From assembly GCA_041687015.1 (NCBI GenBank), contig JAWLCT010000017.1, positions 1-61,504 on the forward strand: a stretch of DNA of 61,504 nt. The letters are read 5' to 3'. The translations under genes and the position numbers were made by a program. This document shows positions 1-9,488 of the stretch, piece after piece. Source of the stretch: JALOAT01 sp041687015 (GTDB lineage Bacteria; Pseudomonadota; Gammaproteobacteria; Thiohalomonadales; Thiohalomonadaceae). Within the stretch, counting starts at the first letter, position 1; each line of letters begins with the position of its first letter. The notes below the pieces were generated by a model. It did not search any database. It saw nothing but the letters and a program-made list of their open reading frames with translations, and was not told the DNA's origin.

Positions 1-111
1 GATTCCTACCAACACGCCGGGAATGGTTGCATACAGAGTCGGCGCTCTTACAGGGCGCTCCGCTGCTGTAGGAACGCACATTGTGGGCGAATTCTTCGCT
101 CGACGGCTGCA

Positions 112-1634
<1,523 letters not shown>

Positions 1635-1638
<4 letters not shown>

Positions 1639-3381
1639 GCCGCTCCTTTCACAACCGCGCTGCTGCCGACGGGAAGCAACAGGTTCACCGTGCAGCCACC
1701 CTGCGGGCCCGACTCCAGGTGCACGGTGCCGCCGTGCTGATTGATCACTTCCTGCACCATGGGCAGCCCCATGCCCATGCGTCCGGCGTTTTCCTTGGTG
1801 GTGAAAAAGGGCTCGAAGATCCGTAACCGCAAGGCCTCGGGCACACCGGTGCCGGTATCTTCGAGGGTGATGCGTATGGCACCCGGCGCCGACTGGGTAA
1901 TGAGCCGCAACTCGCGCTGACGCACGCCGGCATCGTCCATGGCATCAAGCGCGTTGTCGATCAGTTGCTTCAGCACGGCGCGCAAGCGGTTTTCGAAACC
2001 GAACAGCGGCGGCAGGTGGCTGTCGGGGCGCCATTCCACTTGTACGCCCATGGCGAGCATGCGTTCAGTGGCCAGTGAGAGCACTTCACGCAACAATTGA
2101 TTCACGTTGAGTCGCGTGGCCGGTTCGCGCCTGGCTTCGGGCAGCGCCGCGCGCAAGGTCTCCAGCGCCTGCTGCCCGCTGGCGAGGGCCTGCACGATGA
2201 CGCCGGTGAGCACACCTCGCGGATCGCCTTCGCCGCCGCGGCGTTCGAGCATGCCCAGCGCGGCCTTGAGCAGATTCACCGGCCCCTGCAGTTGGAACGC
2301 GGCCGCCGACACTGCCTCGCGCATGCCGTGCACCATGGCCTCCTCAGCCACCAAGGCGCGCAGGGTGTTGTGGCGGATGGCCGCTTCCTGCTGCTTGAGA
2401 CGCGTGACCTCCTTGGCCACCACCAGCAGGCGGCGGCGACTGCCGCCGGCTGCGAAGAAACCGCCGGCGCTCTCGTCCAGTTCCTCGATCCAGGTGCCGG
2501 AGGCGACGAACCAGCGCGACGTGCCGTCGGGCAGCGGGAATTCCACTTCGCGATCGNNNNNNNNNNNNNNNNNNNNNNNNNNNNNNNNNNNNNNNNNNNN
2601 NNNNNNNNNNNNNNNNNNNNNNNNNNNNNNNNNNNNNNNNNNNNNNNNNNNNNNNNAAACCGCCGGCGCTCTCGTCCAGTTCCTCGATCCAGGTGCCGGA
2701 GGCGACGAACCAGCGCGACGTGCCGTCGGGCAGCGGGAATTCCACTTCGCGATCGCAAAAACCGCTGGTCTCCGAGATCGTGCCCGCGGTGAAGGCCTGT
2801 ACCGGTTCCATCCCCATGTCTTCGGCCAGTGCGCGATAGTCGCCGTTGGCCATGACCACGTGGCCCTGCCCGTCGCGCAGACAAATGGAAACCGGGGCGG
2901 CTTCCACCAGCGATTCGAACTGATGTTTCTGGTTGGCCACCTGGCGTTCCAGCCGGTGCATGTCGGTGATGTCGCGATGAATGCCCAGGTAGCGGCGGAC
3001 GTCGCCCTTGGCATCCATCACCGGCGCAATCATCAGCTCCGCAAGATAACGCGTGCCGTCCTTGCGCCGGTTCACCAGGACCCCGGACCAGCTCTGGCAC
3101 GACAGCAGGCGCTGCCACATGGTCTGGTAGACCTCACGCGGCGTGACCTTGTCCGACAGCACCGACTCGTTGCGCCCGATCACCTCTTCGCGCCGATAAC
3201 CGGTCACCCTTTCGAAGGTGGGGTTCACATAAAGAATGTGCGCCTGCGCATCGGTGATGGAGATGGCCGCGGGCGCCTGTTCCACCGCCGCGTAGAAAAC
3301 GTTGGGAGTTAGCGAGGTCTCGTCGATGGGCGGCCAGACGGCATCGACTGAAGCGGCCCCGTTGTTCTTGCCTTCTTCCAT
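1635..3381 (-). CDS. nifL: NifL, redox/nitrogen-sensing anti-activator of NifA (interrupted by an assembly gap)
   Basis: Flavoprotein histidine-kinase-like partner that inhibits NifA under oxygen or fixed nitrogen. The N-terminal PAS domain contains YVNPTFERVTGYRREEVIG (FAD-type PAS), a second PAS follows, and the C-terminal GHKL ATPase shows the DTGTGVPE and GMGLPMV boxes. As printed the gene is split by 100 Ns flanked by a 99-bp duplicate. Removing exactly 199 bp (gap plus one copy) puts the ATG at 3381 and the TGA at 1635-1637 in one frame, giving 515 residues, close to the about 519 of Azotobacter NifL. It is therefore treated as intact. A GGAG Shine-Dalgarno lies about 9 nt before the ATG. 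The stop overlaps nifA. Confidence 0.93.
2458..2755. repeat. Scaffold gap of 100 N flanked by identical 99-bp copies
   Basis: Positions 2557-2656 are Ns. The 99 bp before the gap (2458-2556) and the 99 bp after it (2657-2755) read identically in direct orientation. A fixed-length exact overlap next to a 100-N spacer is the signature of two contigs sharing a k-mer-sized end that were scaffolded instead of merged. Collapsing one copy plus the Ns restores the nifL frame, so this is an assembly artefact and not a biological duplication. Confidence 0.95.
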
Positions 3382-3412
3382 TCTGCATCTCCGTGGCGGT
3401 TTGGTCCGGCAT

Positions 3413-3428
3413 TGCAAACGCCGAGCCA
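3413..3428 (-). promoter_or_regulatory. Sigma54 (-24/-12) promoter of nifLA
   Basis: On the minus strand the site reads TGGCTCGGCGTTTGCA. It has GG at -24 and GC at -12 separated by exactly 10 nt and differs from TGGCACG-N4-TTGCA at one position. The predicted start is near 3402, about 21 nt before the nifL ATG. An NtrC-like palindrome lies about 120 bp upstream, as at NtrC-driven nifLA promoters. Confidence 0.82.
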
Positions 3429-3462
3429 GTTGGCCTTCGAAGCGCGGAAACCGCGGAAGCTC

Positions 3463-3478
3463 TGTGGGGTTTGCGACA
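3463..3478. promoter_or_regulatory. NifA upstream activator sequence (TGT-N10-ACA)
   Basis: The sequence TGTGGGGTTTGCGACA fits TGT-N10-ACA exactly. It lies between the divergent sigma54 promoters, about 200 bp upstream of the rnfA -24 box, a normal enhancer distance, and only about 35 bp from the nifL -24 box. NifA activation of rnfA is the likeliest role; autoregulation of nifL is possible. Confidence 0.65.
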
Positions 3479-3517
3479 AAGTGGCCCGGCCGTGCCACGT
3501 ATCCAACAGGCCACCGA

Positions 3518-3534
3518 TGCACCATCGTGGTGCC
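3518..3534. promoter_or_regulatory. Putative NtrC-binding palindrome
   Basis: TGCACCATCGTGGTGC contains GCAC-N7-GTGC, the spacing of enterobacterial NtrC sites (consensus TGCACCA...TGGTGCA). It is centred about 124 bp upstream of the predicted nifL transcription start, where NtrC enhancers normally sit. This suggests nitrogen-status control of nifLA, with NifA then acting on rnf. Confidence 0.65.
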
Positions 3535-3678
3535 GCACGCCCGCAATAGCCCTCGCTTTGGTGCGGCCACTCGTTCTGGTTTTCCCCCGCAGGCCCCAGT
3601 CCCCCCGGCGCATTCGGCGGCTGAATCAAAGCGGGCGAATCGCCCGGAACACCGGTCCCCTGCAACACGCCCCGCCCG

Positions 3679-3694
3679 TGGCACACAAGATGCA
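3679..3694 (+). promoter_or_regulatory. Sigma54 (-24/-12) promoter of rnfABCDGEH
   Basis: TGGCACACAAGATGCA has GG at 3680-3681 and GC at 3692-3693 with the required 10-nt separation, and an exact TGGCAC at -24. The predicted start is near 3705, giving a 25-nt leader before the rnfA ATG at 3730. The NifA-type enhancer at 3463-3478 lies upstream. Confidence 0.8.
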
Positions 3695-3729
3695 AACACC
3701 GGTTCAAACCCGACGATTACGGATGCGGC

Positions 3730-4311
3730 ATGAGCGACTATCTACTCGTCCTGCTGGGCACCGCCCTGGTGAACAATGTGGTGCTGGTGAAGTTTCTGGG
3801 GCTGTGCCCGTTCATGGGCGTGTCCAACAAACTGGACACCGCCGTGGGCATGGGCCTGGCCACCACCTTCGTGCTCACCCTCGCCTCGGCGGCCAGCTGG
3901 ATTCTGGAGCACCTGGTGCTCGCGCCGCTCGGCCTGGGCTTCCTGCGCATCCTGTCCTTCATCCTGGTGATCGCGGCCGTGGTGCAGTTCACTGAACTGG
4001 TGGTGCACAAGACCAGCCCCGTCCTCTACAGCCTGCTAGGCATCTACCTGCCCCTCATCACCACCAACTGCGCCGTGCTCGGCATCGCGCTGCTCAATGT
4101 GCAGGAAGACAACGGTTTTCTGCAGAGCCTGGTCTACGGCCTGGGCTCGGCCCTGGGATTCACGTTGGTGATGGTGGTGTTCGCCGGCATGCGCGAACGC
4201 CTGGCCCTGGCCCAGGTGCCCGCAAGCTTCGCCGGCGCACCCATCGCCTTCATCGCTGCGGGATTACTGTCGCTCGCGTTCATGGGCTTTGCCGGTCTGC
4301 CGGTGAAATAG
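3730..4311 (+). CDS. rnfA: RnfA, membrane subunit of the Rnf electron transport complex
   Basis: A 193-residue hydrophobic protein of the RnfA/NqrE family with about six membrane segments, the normal family length. Signature stretches include NNVVLVKFLGLCPF near the N-terminus and LPLITTNCAVLG in the middle; the conserved cysteines of these two segments hold the intramembrane iron-sulfur centre in this family. It is the first gene of a seven-gene operon and is followed 10 nt later by rnfB, with a GGAGGAG ribosome site between them. In diazotrophs this complex uses the ion gradient to push electrons toward ferredoxin or flavodoxin for nitrogenase. Confidence 0.97.
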   Translation: MSDYLLVLLGTALVNNVVLVKFLGLCPFMGVSNKLDTAVGMGLATTFVLTLASAASWILEHLVLAPLGLGFLRILSFILVIAAVVQFTELVVHKTSPVLYSLLGIYLPLITTNCAVLGIALLNVQEDNGFLQSLVYGLGSALGFTLVMVVFAGMRERLALAQVPASFAGAPIAFIAAGLLSLAFMGFAGLPVK

Positions 4312-4321
4312 GAGGAGACGG

Positions 4322-4867
4322 ATGCTCTCGGCCATTGGCGTGTTGACCCTGCTCGGCCTCGGTCTGGGCTACCTGCTCGGCCTGGCGGCGAAAAAATTCC
4401 ACGTGGAAACGCCGCCGCTCGAGGCGGAACTCATGGACATGCTGCCCGGCAGCAACTGCGGCCAGTGCGGCTTCGCCGGCTGTCCTGCCGCTGCCGCGGC
4501 GTTGGCGGCCGGCAGCGCGCCGGTCACCTTGTGCCCGCCCGGCGGCCGCGACCTGGTGGAACGGCTGGCGGAACGCCTCGGGGTTACCGCCGCGCCGGGC
4601 GATACCGAAGAAGAACGGCTCGCCCTGGTGCGCGAGGAAAACTGCATCGGCTGCATCAAATGCGCGCGCGAATGCCCCACCGACGCCATCGTCGGCGCGC
4701 CCAAGCAGATCCACACCGTGTTGCGCGAGGCCTGCACCGGCTGCGGCAAGTGCATCGACGTCTGCCCCACCGCCACCATCGTCCTCGCCGCCCCGCCCAT
4801 GACCCTGCGCGATTGGCGCTGGAGCAAACCGGCGCCGGCGTTTCAAACGGGGCGTGCGGCGGCGTGA
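4322..4867 (+). CDS. rnfB: RnfB, iron-sulfur subunit of the Rnf complex
   Basis: A 181-residue protein with one N-terminal membrane anchor (residues about 3-22). A four-cysteine 4Fe-4S domain follows (NCGQCGFAGCP plus a downstream Cys), then two ferredoxin-type clusters, CIGCIKCARECP and CTGCGKCIDVCP. It is the likely entry point for soluble electron carriers. A strong GGAGGAG Shine-Dalgarno precedes the ATG. After this gene the operon is interrupted by a 235-bp spacer that holds an inverted-repeat element. Confidence 0.97.
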   Translation: MLSAIGVLTLLGLGLGYLLGLAAKKFHVETPPLEAELMDMLPGSNCGQCGFAGCPAAAAALAAGSAPVTLCPPGGRDLVERLAERLGVTAAPGDTEEERLALVREENCIGCIKCARECPTDAIVGAPKQIHTVLREACTGCGKCIDVCPTATIVLAAPPMTLRDWRWSKPAPAFQTGRAAA

Positions 4868-4878
4868 AAAAGCCGTTC

Positions 4879-5064
4879 AACGCAAAGTCGCCAAGGACGC
4901 AAAGATTTGCCTGCTTCTTTGTATTTCGCCTTCAGATTCCTTGGCAGGCCCATGCGCGCTCAAACGCAGATTGGACCGAAACGAATGACCGAAGACCTAT
5001 GATGATGCGCTCGCTCCAACATCGACCCCTTTGCGTCCTTTGCGCCCTTCGCGTCTTTGCGTTG
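4879..5064. repeat. Paired inverted intergenic repeat (CGCAAAG-type) between rnfB and rnfC
   Basis: The left arm at 4879-4904 contains AACGCAAAGTCGCCAAGG and ends GACGCAAAG. The right arm at 5029-5064 is its imperfect inverse, starting CTTTGCGTCCTTTGCGCCC and ending TCTTTGCGTT. Each arm is built of short CGCAAAG-like units, and about 125 bp of non-coding DNA lies between the arms. It has the same architecture as the elements at 9247-9412 and 52605-52761. It sits inside an operon, so it may act at RNA level on rnfB/rnfC or be a miniature mobile or REP-doublet element. Confidence 0.75.
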
Positions 5065-5102
5065 GGCCGTTTCTTGGGCAGTTCTCATCCAGGTCGATCA
5101 CG

Positions 5103-6560
5103 ATGCGATTCCTGAGATTGCGCGGCGGGGTACATCCCGAGGAACAGAAGCACCGGAGCGCGGACCGGGCCATCGAGGTGTTGCCCTTGCCCGAGCGCCT
5201 GTTCGTGCCCTTGCAACAGCACATCGGCGCGCCTGCCGAGGCGGTGGTGCGTCCGGGCGAGCGGGTGTTGAAGGGGCAGTTGCTGGGCAAGGCCGGGGGC
5301 GGGCTGTCGGCGCCGGTCCATGCGCCCACCTCGGGCCGCGTGCTGGGCATCGGGCCGCACACGGCGCCCCATCCTTCCGGCCTGCCGGTGGCCACGGTGG
5401 TACTGGAGCCCGACGGCGACGACCGCTGGCAGGACGCGCCGGTGCCCCTGGATCCCTTCGCCCTCGAACCGGAACACATTGCCGCCCGGGTGGGTGCGGC
5501 CGGGGTGGTAGGCATGGGCGGCGCCGCCTTCCCCTCCCACGTGAAGCTGGACCTGGGCATGAGCCGGCGCGTGCACACCCTCATCATCAACGGTGGCGAG
5601 TGCGAGCCCTATCTCACCTGTGACGACCGGCTCATGCGCGAGCATCCGGGCGCCGTCGTCGACGGCGTGCGCCTCATGCTCCGGGCCCTGGGCGCGCCGC
5701 GCGCGCTGATCGCCGTGGAGGCCAACAAGCCCGAAGCCCTCGCCGCCCTCACCGAAGCGGCGGCCGCCTTCGACCCATTGCAAGTCGTGCGCGTGCCCAC
5801 CCGCTATCCCATGGGTTCGGAAAAACAACTCATTCAGTTCCTCACCGGGCGCGAAGTGCCGGCGGGCGCACGCAGCGCCGACATGGGCGTCATCGTCCAC
5901 AACGTGGCCACCGCCCATGCGGTGCATCAGGCGGTTCGGCGCGCGCGCCCCCTGGTGTCGCGCATCGTCACCGTGAGCGGCGGGGCCGTCGCGCGGCCCG
6001 CCAACCTTGAGGTCCCGCTCGGCACGCCCGTGCAGGCGCTCATCGATCACTGCGGCGGGTTTGTCGGAGAGCCGGCGCGCCTGTTGCTGGGGGGGCCCAT
6101 GATGGGCTTCACCCTGCCCGACACCCGCGTGCCCATCACCAAGGGCAGCAACGGCGTTCTCGCCCTCAGCCGTGACGAAGTCAGCCCCCGCGATCCGGGC
6201 CCGTGCATCCGCTGCGGGCGCTGCGTGGCGGCCTGCCCGGTGGGCCTGCTGCCTCTGGAAATGGCCGCGCGCAGCCGGGTGGGCGACGTGGAAGGCGCGG
6301 AGCGGTTCGGGCTGGCCGACTGCATTGCCTGCGGCTCCTGTGCCTACGTGTGCCCGGCCGGGATCCCGCTCACCCAGTACTTCAACTACGCCAAGGGCGA
6401 ACTGGCTGCCCGCGCCCAGGCCCGGCGCAAGACCGAATTCACCCGCGAACTGGCCAGCGCGCGCCAGGCCCGCCTGGCGCGCGAGGCGGAAGAAAAAGCG
6501 GCCGCCGCCGCCCGCCGCAAGGCGGAACGCGCGGCCAAGGCAAAGGCCAACGAATCATGA
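5103..6560 (+). CDS. rnfC: RnfC, NADH-oxidising FMN/iron-sulfur subunit of the Rnf complex
   Basis: A 485-residue peripheral subunit. The N-terminal GGVHPEEQK resembles the GGxHP start of RsxC/RnfC. The central Rossmann-like region has GVVGMGGAAFPSHVK (NADH/FMN site, NuoF-like) and NGGECEPYLTCDD. Two ferredoxin clusters follow near residues 368-420 (CIRCGRCVAACP and CIACGSCAYVCP). An Ala/Lys/Arg-rich tail closes the protein and is short compared with enterobacterial RsxC. ATG 5103 was chosen because it gives the family N-terminus; the frame is open further upstream into repeat DNA. The stop overlaps the rnfD start (ATGA). Confidence 0.96.
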   Translation: MRFLRLRGGVHPEEQKHRSADRAIEVLPLPERLFVPLQQHIGAPAEAVVRPGERVLKGQLLGKAGGGLSAPVHAPTSGRVLGIGPHTAPHPSGLPVATVVLEPDGDDRWQDAPVPLDPFALEPEHIAARVGAAGVVGMGGAAFPSHVKLDLGMSRRVHTLIINGGECEPYLTCDDRLMREHPGAVVDGVRLMLRALGAPRALIAVEANKPEALAALTEAAAAFDPLQVVRVPTRYPMGSEKQLIQFLTGREVPAGARSADMGVIVHNVATAHAVHQAVRRARPLVSRIVTVSGGAVARPANLEVPLGTPVQALIDHCGGFVGEPARLLLGGPMMGFTLPDTRVPITKGSNGVLALSRDEVSPRDPGPCIRCGRCVAACPVGLLPLEMAARSRVGDVEGAERFGLADCIACGSCAYVCPAGIPLTQYFNYAKGELAARAQARRKTEFTRELASARQARLAREAEEKAAAAARRKAERAAKAKANES

Positions 6561-7627
6561 CCATGGAACACCCTTACATCCCGCTGCCCTCGCCCCACGC
6601 CCACGCCGGGGCCTCCACCACGCGGATCATGTTCACGGTCTGGCTGGCGCTGCTGCCGGCCAGCCTGTTCGGCGTCTGGCAGTTCGGCTGGCCCGCGTTG
6701 AACCTGTTGCTCATCACCAGCGCGGCGGCCTTGGTCACGGAAGCGGCCTGCCTGCGGCTGGCGGAAAAACCGGTGCTGCCCTTCCTGGGCGACGGCTCGG
6801 CCCTGCTCACCGCCTGGCTGCTGGCCATGAGCCTGCCCCCGTGGGCGCCCTGGTGGATCGGGGCGCTGGGCGGGTTGCTGGCGGTGCTGCTCGGCAAGCA
6901 GGTGTTCGGCGGTCTCGGGCAGAACCCCTTCAACCCGGCCATGCTGGCGCGGGTGGCGCTGCTCATCGCCTTTCCCCTGGAGATGACCACCTGGGCGGCG
7001 CCACCCGCCGTCACGCCGGGCTTCGTGGAGTCCCTGGCCATCACCTTCCAGACCGTCCCCCTGCCCGACGCCCTGACCGGCGCCACCCTGCTCGGCCATG
7101 CCCGCACCGAACTGTCCCGCGGCCACGGGCTGGACACGGCCCTCGCCGGCGCCTGGTCGATGCCCGAGGCTTTCTACGGTTTCACCCTGGGCAGCCTGGG
7201 GGAGACCTCCGCCCTGCTCATTCTGCTGGGCGGCGTGGTGCTGGTGGCCACGCGCGTCATCAGTCTGACCATACCGGTCGCCGTGCTGGGCAGCGTGGCG
7301 CTGCTGGCCTCGGGTTTTCATCTGTTCGATCCACTGCGCTATGCGGGTCCGGGCGTTCATCTCCTCAGCGGCGGCCTGCTGCTCGGCGCCTTCTTCATCG
7401 CCACCGACCCGGTCACCTCCCCCAGCACCCCGCGTGGCCAGTTGCTGTTCGGCGCCGGCTGCGGCGCCCTGGTGTACGCGATCCGCACCTGGGGCGGTTA
7501 CCCCGAGGGCGTGGCCTTCGCCGTGCTGCTCATGAACGCGGCCACGCCGCTCATCGACCACTATCTGCGCCCGCGCATCTACGGCCGGGACCGCAACGGA
7601 CGACCGCTGCCGAAGGAGAAGCCGTGA
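6557..7627 (+). CDS. rnfD: RnfD, FMN-bearing membrane subunit of the Rnf complex
   Basis: A 356-residue membrane protein with about nine to ten hydrophobic segments. The TGAT motif in ALTGATLLGH fits the covalent FMN attachment site of the NqrB/RnfD family, and GLGQNPFNPAML is the other family signature. The ATG overlaps the rnfC stop by 4 nt and the TGA overlaps the rnfG ATG, so translation is coupled on both sides. Confidence 0.96.
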   Translation: MTMEHPYIPLPSPHAHAGASTTRIMFTVWLALLPASLFGVWQFGWPALNLLLITSAAALVTEAACLRLAEKPVLPFLGDGSALLTAWLLAMSLPPWAPWWIGALGGLLAVLLGKQVFGGLGQNPFNPAMLARVALLIAFPLEMTTWAAPPAVTPGFVESLAITFQTVPLPDALTGATLLGHARTELSRGHGLDTALAGAWSMPEAFYGFTLGSLGETSALLILLGGVVLVATRVISLTIPVAVLGSVALLASGFHLFDPLRYAGPGVHLLSGGLLLGAFFIATDPVTSPSTPRGQLLFGAGCGALVYAIRTWGGYPEGVAFAVLLMNAATPLIDHYLRPRIYGRDRNGRPLPKEKP

Positions 7628-8277
7628 TGGCCAAGGGCGTGGGCAATCCCAGTTATCGCAAACGCACCGCGTATCAGGCCGCCCTGCTCGGGGGCATGGC
7701 CCTGTTCGCCAGCGCGGCCCTGGTGCTGGGGGATCTGAGCACCCGCGACGCCATTGCCGAGCGCCGTGCCGAAGACCTCAAGGCCTCCCTGGCCCAAGTG
7801 GTCCCGGTGAACCTGCACGACAACGACATGCTGGCCGACACCCTGAGTCTGCCGGACGGCCAGGGCGAACGCCTGTTCTACCGGGCCCGACTCCAGGGCC
7901 GTACCACGGCGGTGGCCTTCCAGACCATCGGCTACGGGTACAGCGGGGCCATCGTGCTGGTGATGGGCGTGGATCGGGACGGACGTGTGCTGGGCGTGCG
8001 GGTGATCAGCCATGCGGAGACACCGGGCCTGGGCGACAGGATCGAACTGACCAAGAGCGAGTGGATCCGCGGCTTCGACCGGCTGTCGCTGGGTGATCCG
8101 CCGCCCGCGGCCTGGGCCGTGAAAAAGGACGGCGGCCGGTTCGACCAGTTCACCGGCGCCACCATCACCCCGCGCGCGGTGGTGGGCGCGGTGCGCGCCG
8201 GCCTGGAATTTTTCAACGCCCACCGCGACGTCATCCTGGCCGACGAACCCACCGCCCTTTCGGAGCGCACCCCATGA
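7627..8277 (+). CDS. rnfG: RnfG, covalent-FMN subunit of the Rnf complex
   Basis: A 216-residue protein with an N-terminal membrane anchor (residues about 15-37) and a periplasmic FMN-binding domain. The motif DQFTGATITPRAV supplies the Thr to which FMN is attached in RnfG/NqrC proteins, and HAETPGLGDRI is the second conserved segment. The ATG at 7627 overlaps the rnfD stop; a GTG at 7624 lies in the same frame one codon earlier. Confidence 0.96.
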   Translation: MAKGVGNPSYRKRTAYQAALLGGMALFASAALVLGDLSTRDAIAERRAEDLKASLAQVVPVNLHDNDMLADTLSLPDGQGERLFYRARLQGRTTAVAFQTIGYGYSGAIVLVMGVDRDGRVLGVRVISHAETPGLGDRIELTKSEWIRGFDRLSLGDPPPAAWAVKKDGGRFDQFTGATITPRAVVGAVRAGLEFFNAHRDVILADEPTALSERTP

Positions 8278-8951
8278 GCATCGATTACCGACGCATCACC
8301 CGCGACGGCCTGTGGGAGAACAACGTGGTGTTCTCCCAGATGCTGGCCCTGTGCCCGCTGCTGGCCGTCACCAGCACCGCCACCAATGGACTGGGTCTGG
8401 GACTGGCCACCACCTTCGTGCTGGTGTGCTCAGGGCTCGTCATCGCCCTGTTCCGCCACATCATCACCCCGGAAGTGCGCATCCCGGTGTTCGTGCTGCT
8501 CATCGCCGCCATCGTCACCCTGGTGGACATGGCCATGAATGCCTGGCTGCACGAACTGCACAAGGTGCTGGGCCTGTTCATTCCGCTCATCGTCACCAAC
8601 TGCGCCATTCTCGGCCGCGCCGAGGCCTTCGCCTCACGCAACCCGGTGCGGGCGGCGGCCATGGACGGCCTCATGATGGGCCTGGGCTTCACCCTGGCCC
8701 TGGTGGCGCTCGGCGGCGTGCGCGAGGTGCTGGGGCAGGCGACCCTGTTCGCCAATGCCAGCGACCTGCTGGGCGAGTCCTTCGGTTTCCTGGAGACCAC
8801 CCTCATCGGGGATTACCGCGGTTTCCTGCTCATGGCCCTGCCGCCGGGCGGATTTCTCGTGACCGGTTTCCTGCTTGCCGGCAAGCGCCGCCTGGAGGCG
8901 CGCCGCGGCGCCCGTGTCACGCAGGCGGCGGCCACCGCCGCAGGCCAGTGA
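8274..8951 (+). CDS. rnfE: RnfE, membrane subunit of the Rnf complex
   Basis: A 225-residue RnfE/NqrD-family protein with about six membrane segments. It is a paralogue of RnfA with the opposite topology. Signature stretches are NNVVFSQMLALCPLLAVT and IPLIVTNCAILGRAEAFAS, each with the conserved Cys. The start ATGA overlaps the rnfG stop. Confidence 0.96.
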   Translation: MSIDYRRITRDGLWENNVVFSQMLALCPLLAVTSTATNGLGLGLATTFVLVCSGLVIALFRHIITPEVRIPVFVLLIAAIVTLVDMAMNAWLHELHKVLGLFIPLIVTNCAILGRAEAFASRNPVRAAAMDGLMMGLGFTLALVALGGVREVLGQATLFANASDLLGESFGFLETTLIGDYRGFLLMALPPGGFLVTGFLLAGKRRLEARRGARVTQAAATAAGQ

Positions 8952-8961
8952 GGGAGTGTTC

Positions 8962-9234
8962 ATGAAAATCTCCATCGCCTATGCCGAACCCATCGCCCAG
9001 ATCTGGCTGCGCCTGGAGGTTCCCGAACCCTGCACCATCGAACAGGCCATCGCCCGCTCCGGCCTGCTGGAGCGCCTGCCCCACATCGACTTGAGCACGC
9101 AAAAAGTGGGCGTCCTGGGCAAGGTGAAACCCCTGGACACCCCGTTGTCCGAGGGCGACCGCATCGAAATCTACCGGCCCATCACGGCCGACCCGGAGAC
9201 GGTGCAGCGACGGGATGACCCGGACGCCGCCTGA
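8962..9234 (+). CDS. rnfH: RnfH, small ubiquitin-like protein of the Rnf operon
   Basis: A 90-residue RnfH (UPF0125) protein with a beta-grasp fold. It shows the family pattern of an N-terminal strand (ISIAYAEP), a central helix with the conserved GLLERLP, and the C-terminal GDRIEIYRP. ATG 8962 follows GAGGGAG at a good distance. RnfH is found in rnf operons linked to nif genes and has been associated with nitrogenase activity; its molecular role is not settled. It is the last gene of the operon. Confidence 0.93.
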   Translation: MKISIAYAEPIAQIWLRLEVPEPCTIEQAIARSGLLERLPHIDLSTQKVGVLGKVKPLDTPLSEGDRIEIYRPITADPETVQRRDDPDAA

Positions 9235-9246
9235 AGAAAACAGCCC

Positions 9247-9412
9247 ACACAGAGGCACAGAGACACGGAGAGCACGGAGCGGGATAAGTTCACTCCCACT
9301 CCGGGAGCGAGTGAAATTCCGGGGCAGGCGGCGGCTATGCTCGCGATTTCGACCCAGCCCCGGACCAGCCTGTTTTCCCTCTGTGCGCTCCGTGTCTCTG
9401 CGGCTCTGTGTT
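9247..9412. repeat. Paired inverted intergenic repeat (ACACAGAG-type) after rnfH
   Basis: The left arm (9247-9279) contains CAGAGACACGGAGAGCAC. The right arm (9378-9412) contains its near-perfect inverse CTCCGTGTCTCTG, flanked by further matching CTGTG units. About 100 bp separate the arms. The short-unit composition resembles the rnfB/rnfC and nuoF/nuoG elements although the unit sequence differs. It lies between the rnf operon and purB and could also slow or end rnf transcription; no T-run follows the stem. Confidence 0.7.
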
Positions 9413-9443
9413 AATCCTTTTCCCCGGTATTACCCCACCATGG

Positions 9444-9452
9444 TGGTATGAT
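9444..9452 (+). promoter_or_regulatory. Possible extended -10 promoter of purB
   Basis: TGGTATGAT combines a TG extension with a TATGAT -10 box, 36 nt upstream of the purB ATG. No good -35 hexamer is seen at 17 nt, so only the extended -10 supports it. Confidence 0.4.
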
Positions 9453-9488
9453 CGCGCCCTTTCGAACACAGCCGATCTGGACGCCCGC

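Noticed and set aside
1..111. Sequence after nifA as a further gene.
   Set aside because: Too short, with no start, stop or motif to support a gene; it may be spacer before the next nif gene outside the window.
3624..3636. Possible IHF site (AATCAAAGCGGGC) upstream of rnfA.
   Set aside because: Only the AATCAA half fits; the TTR half is missing.
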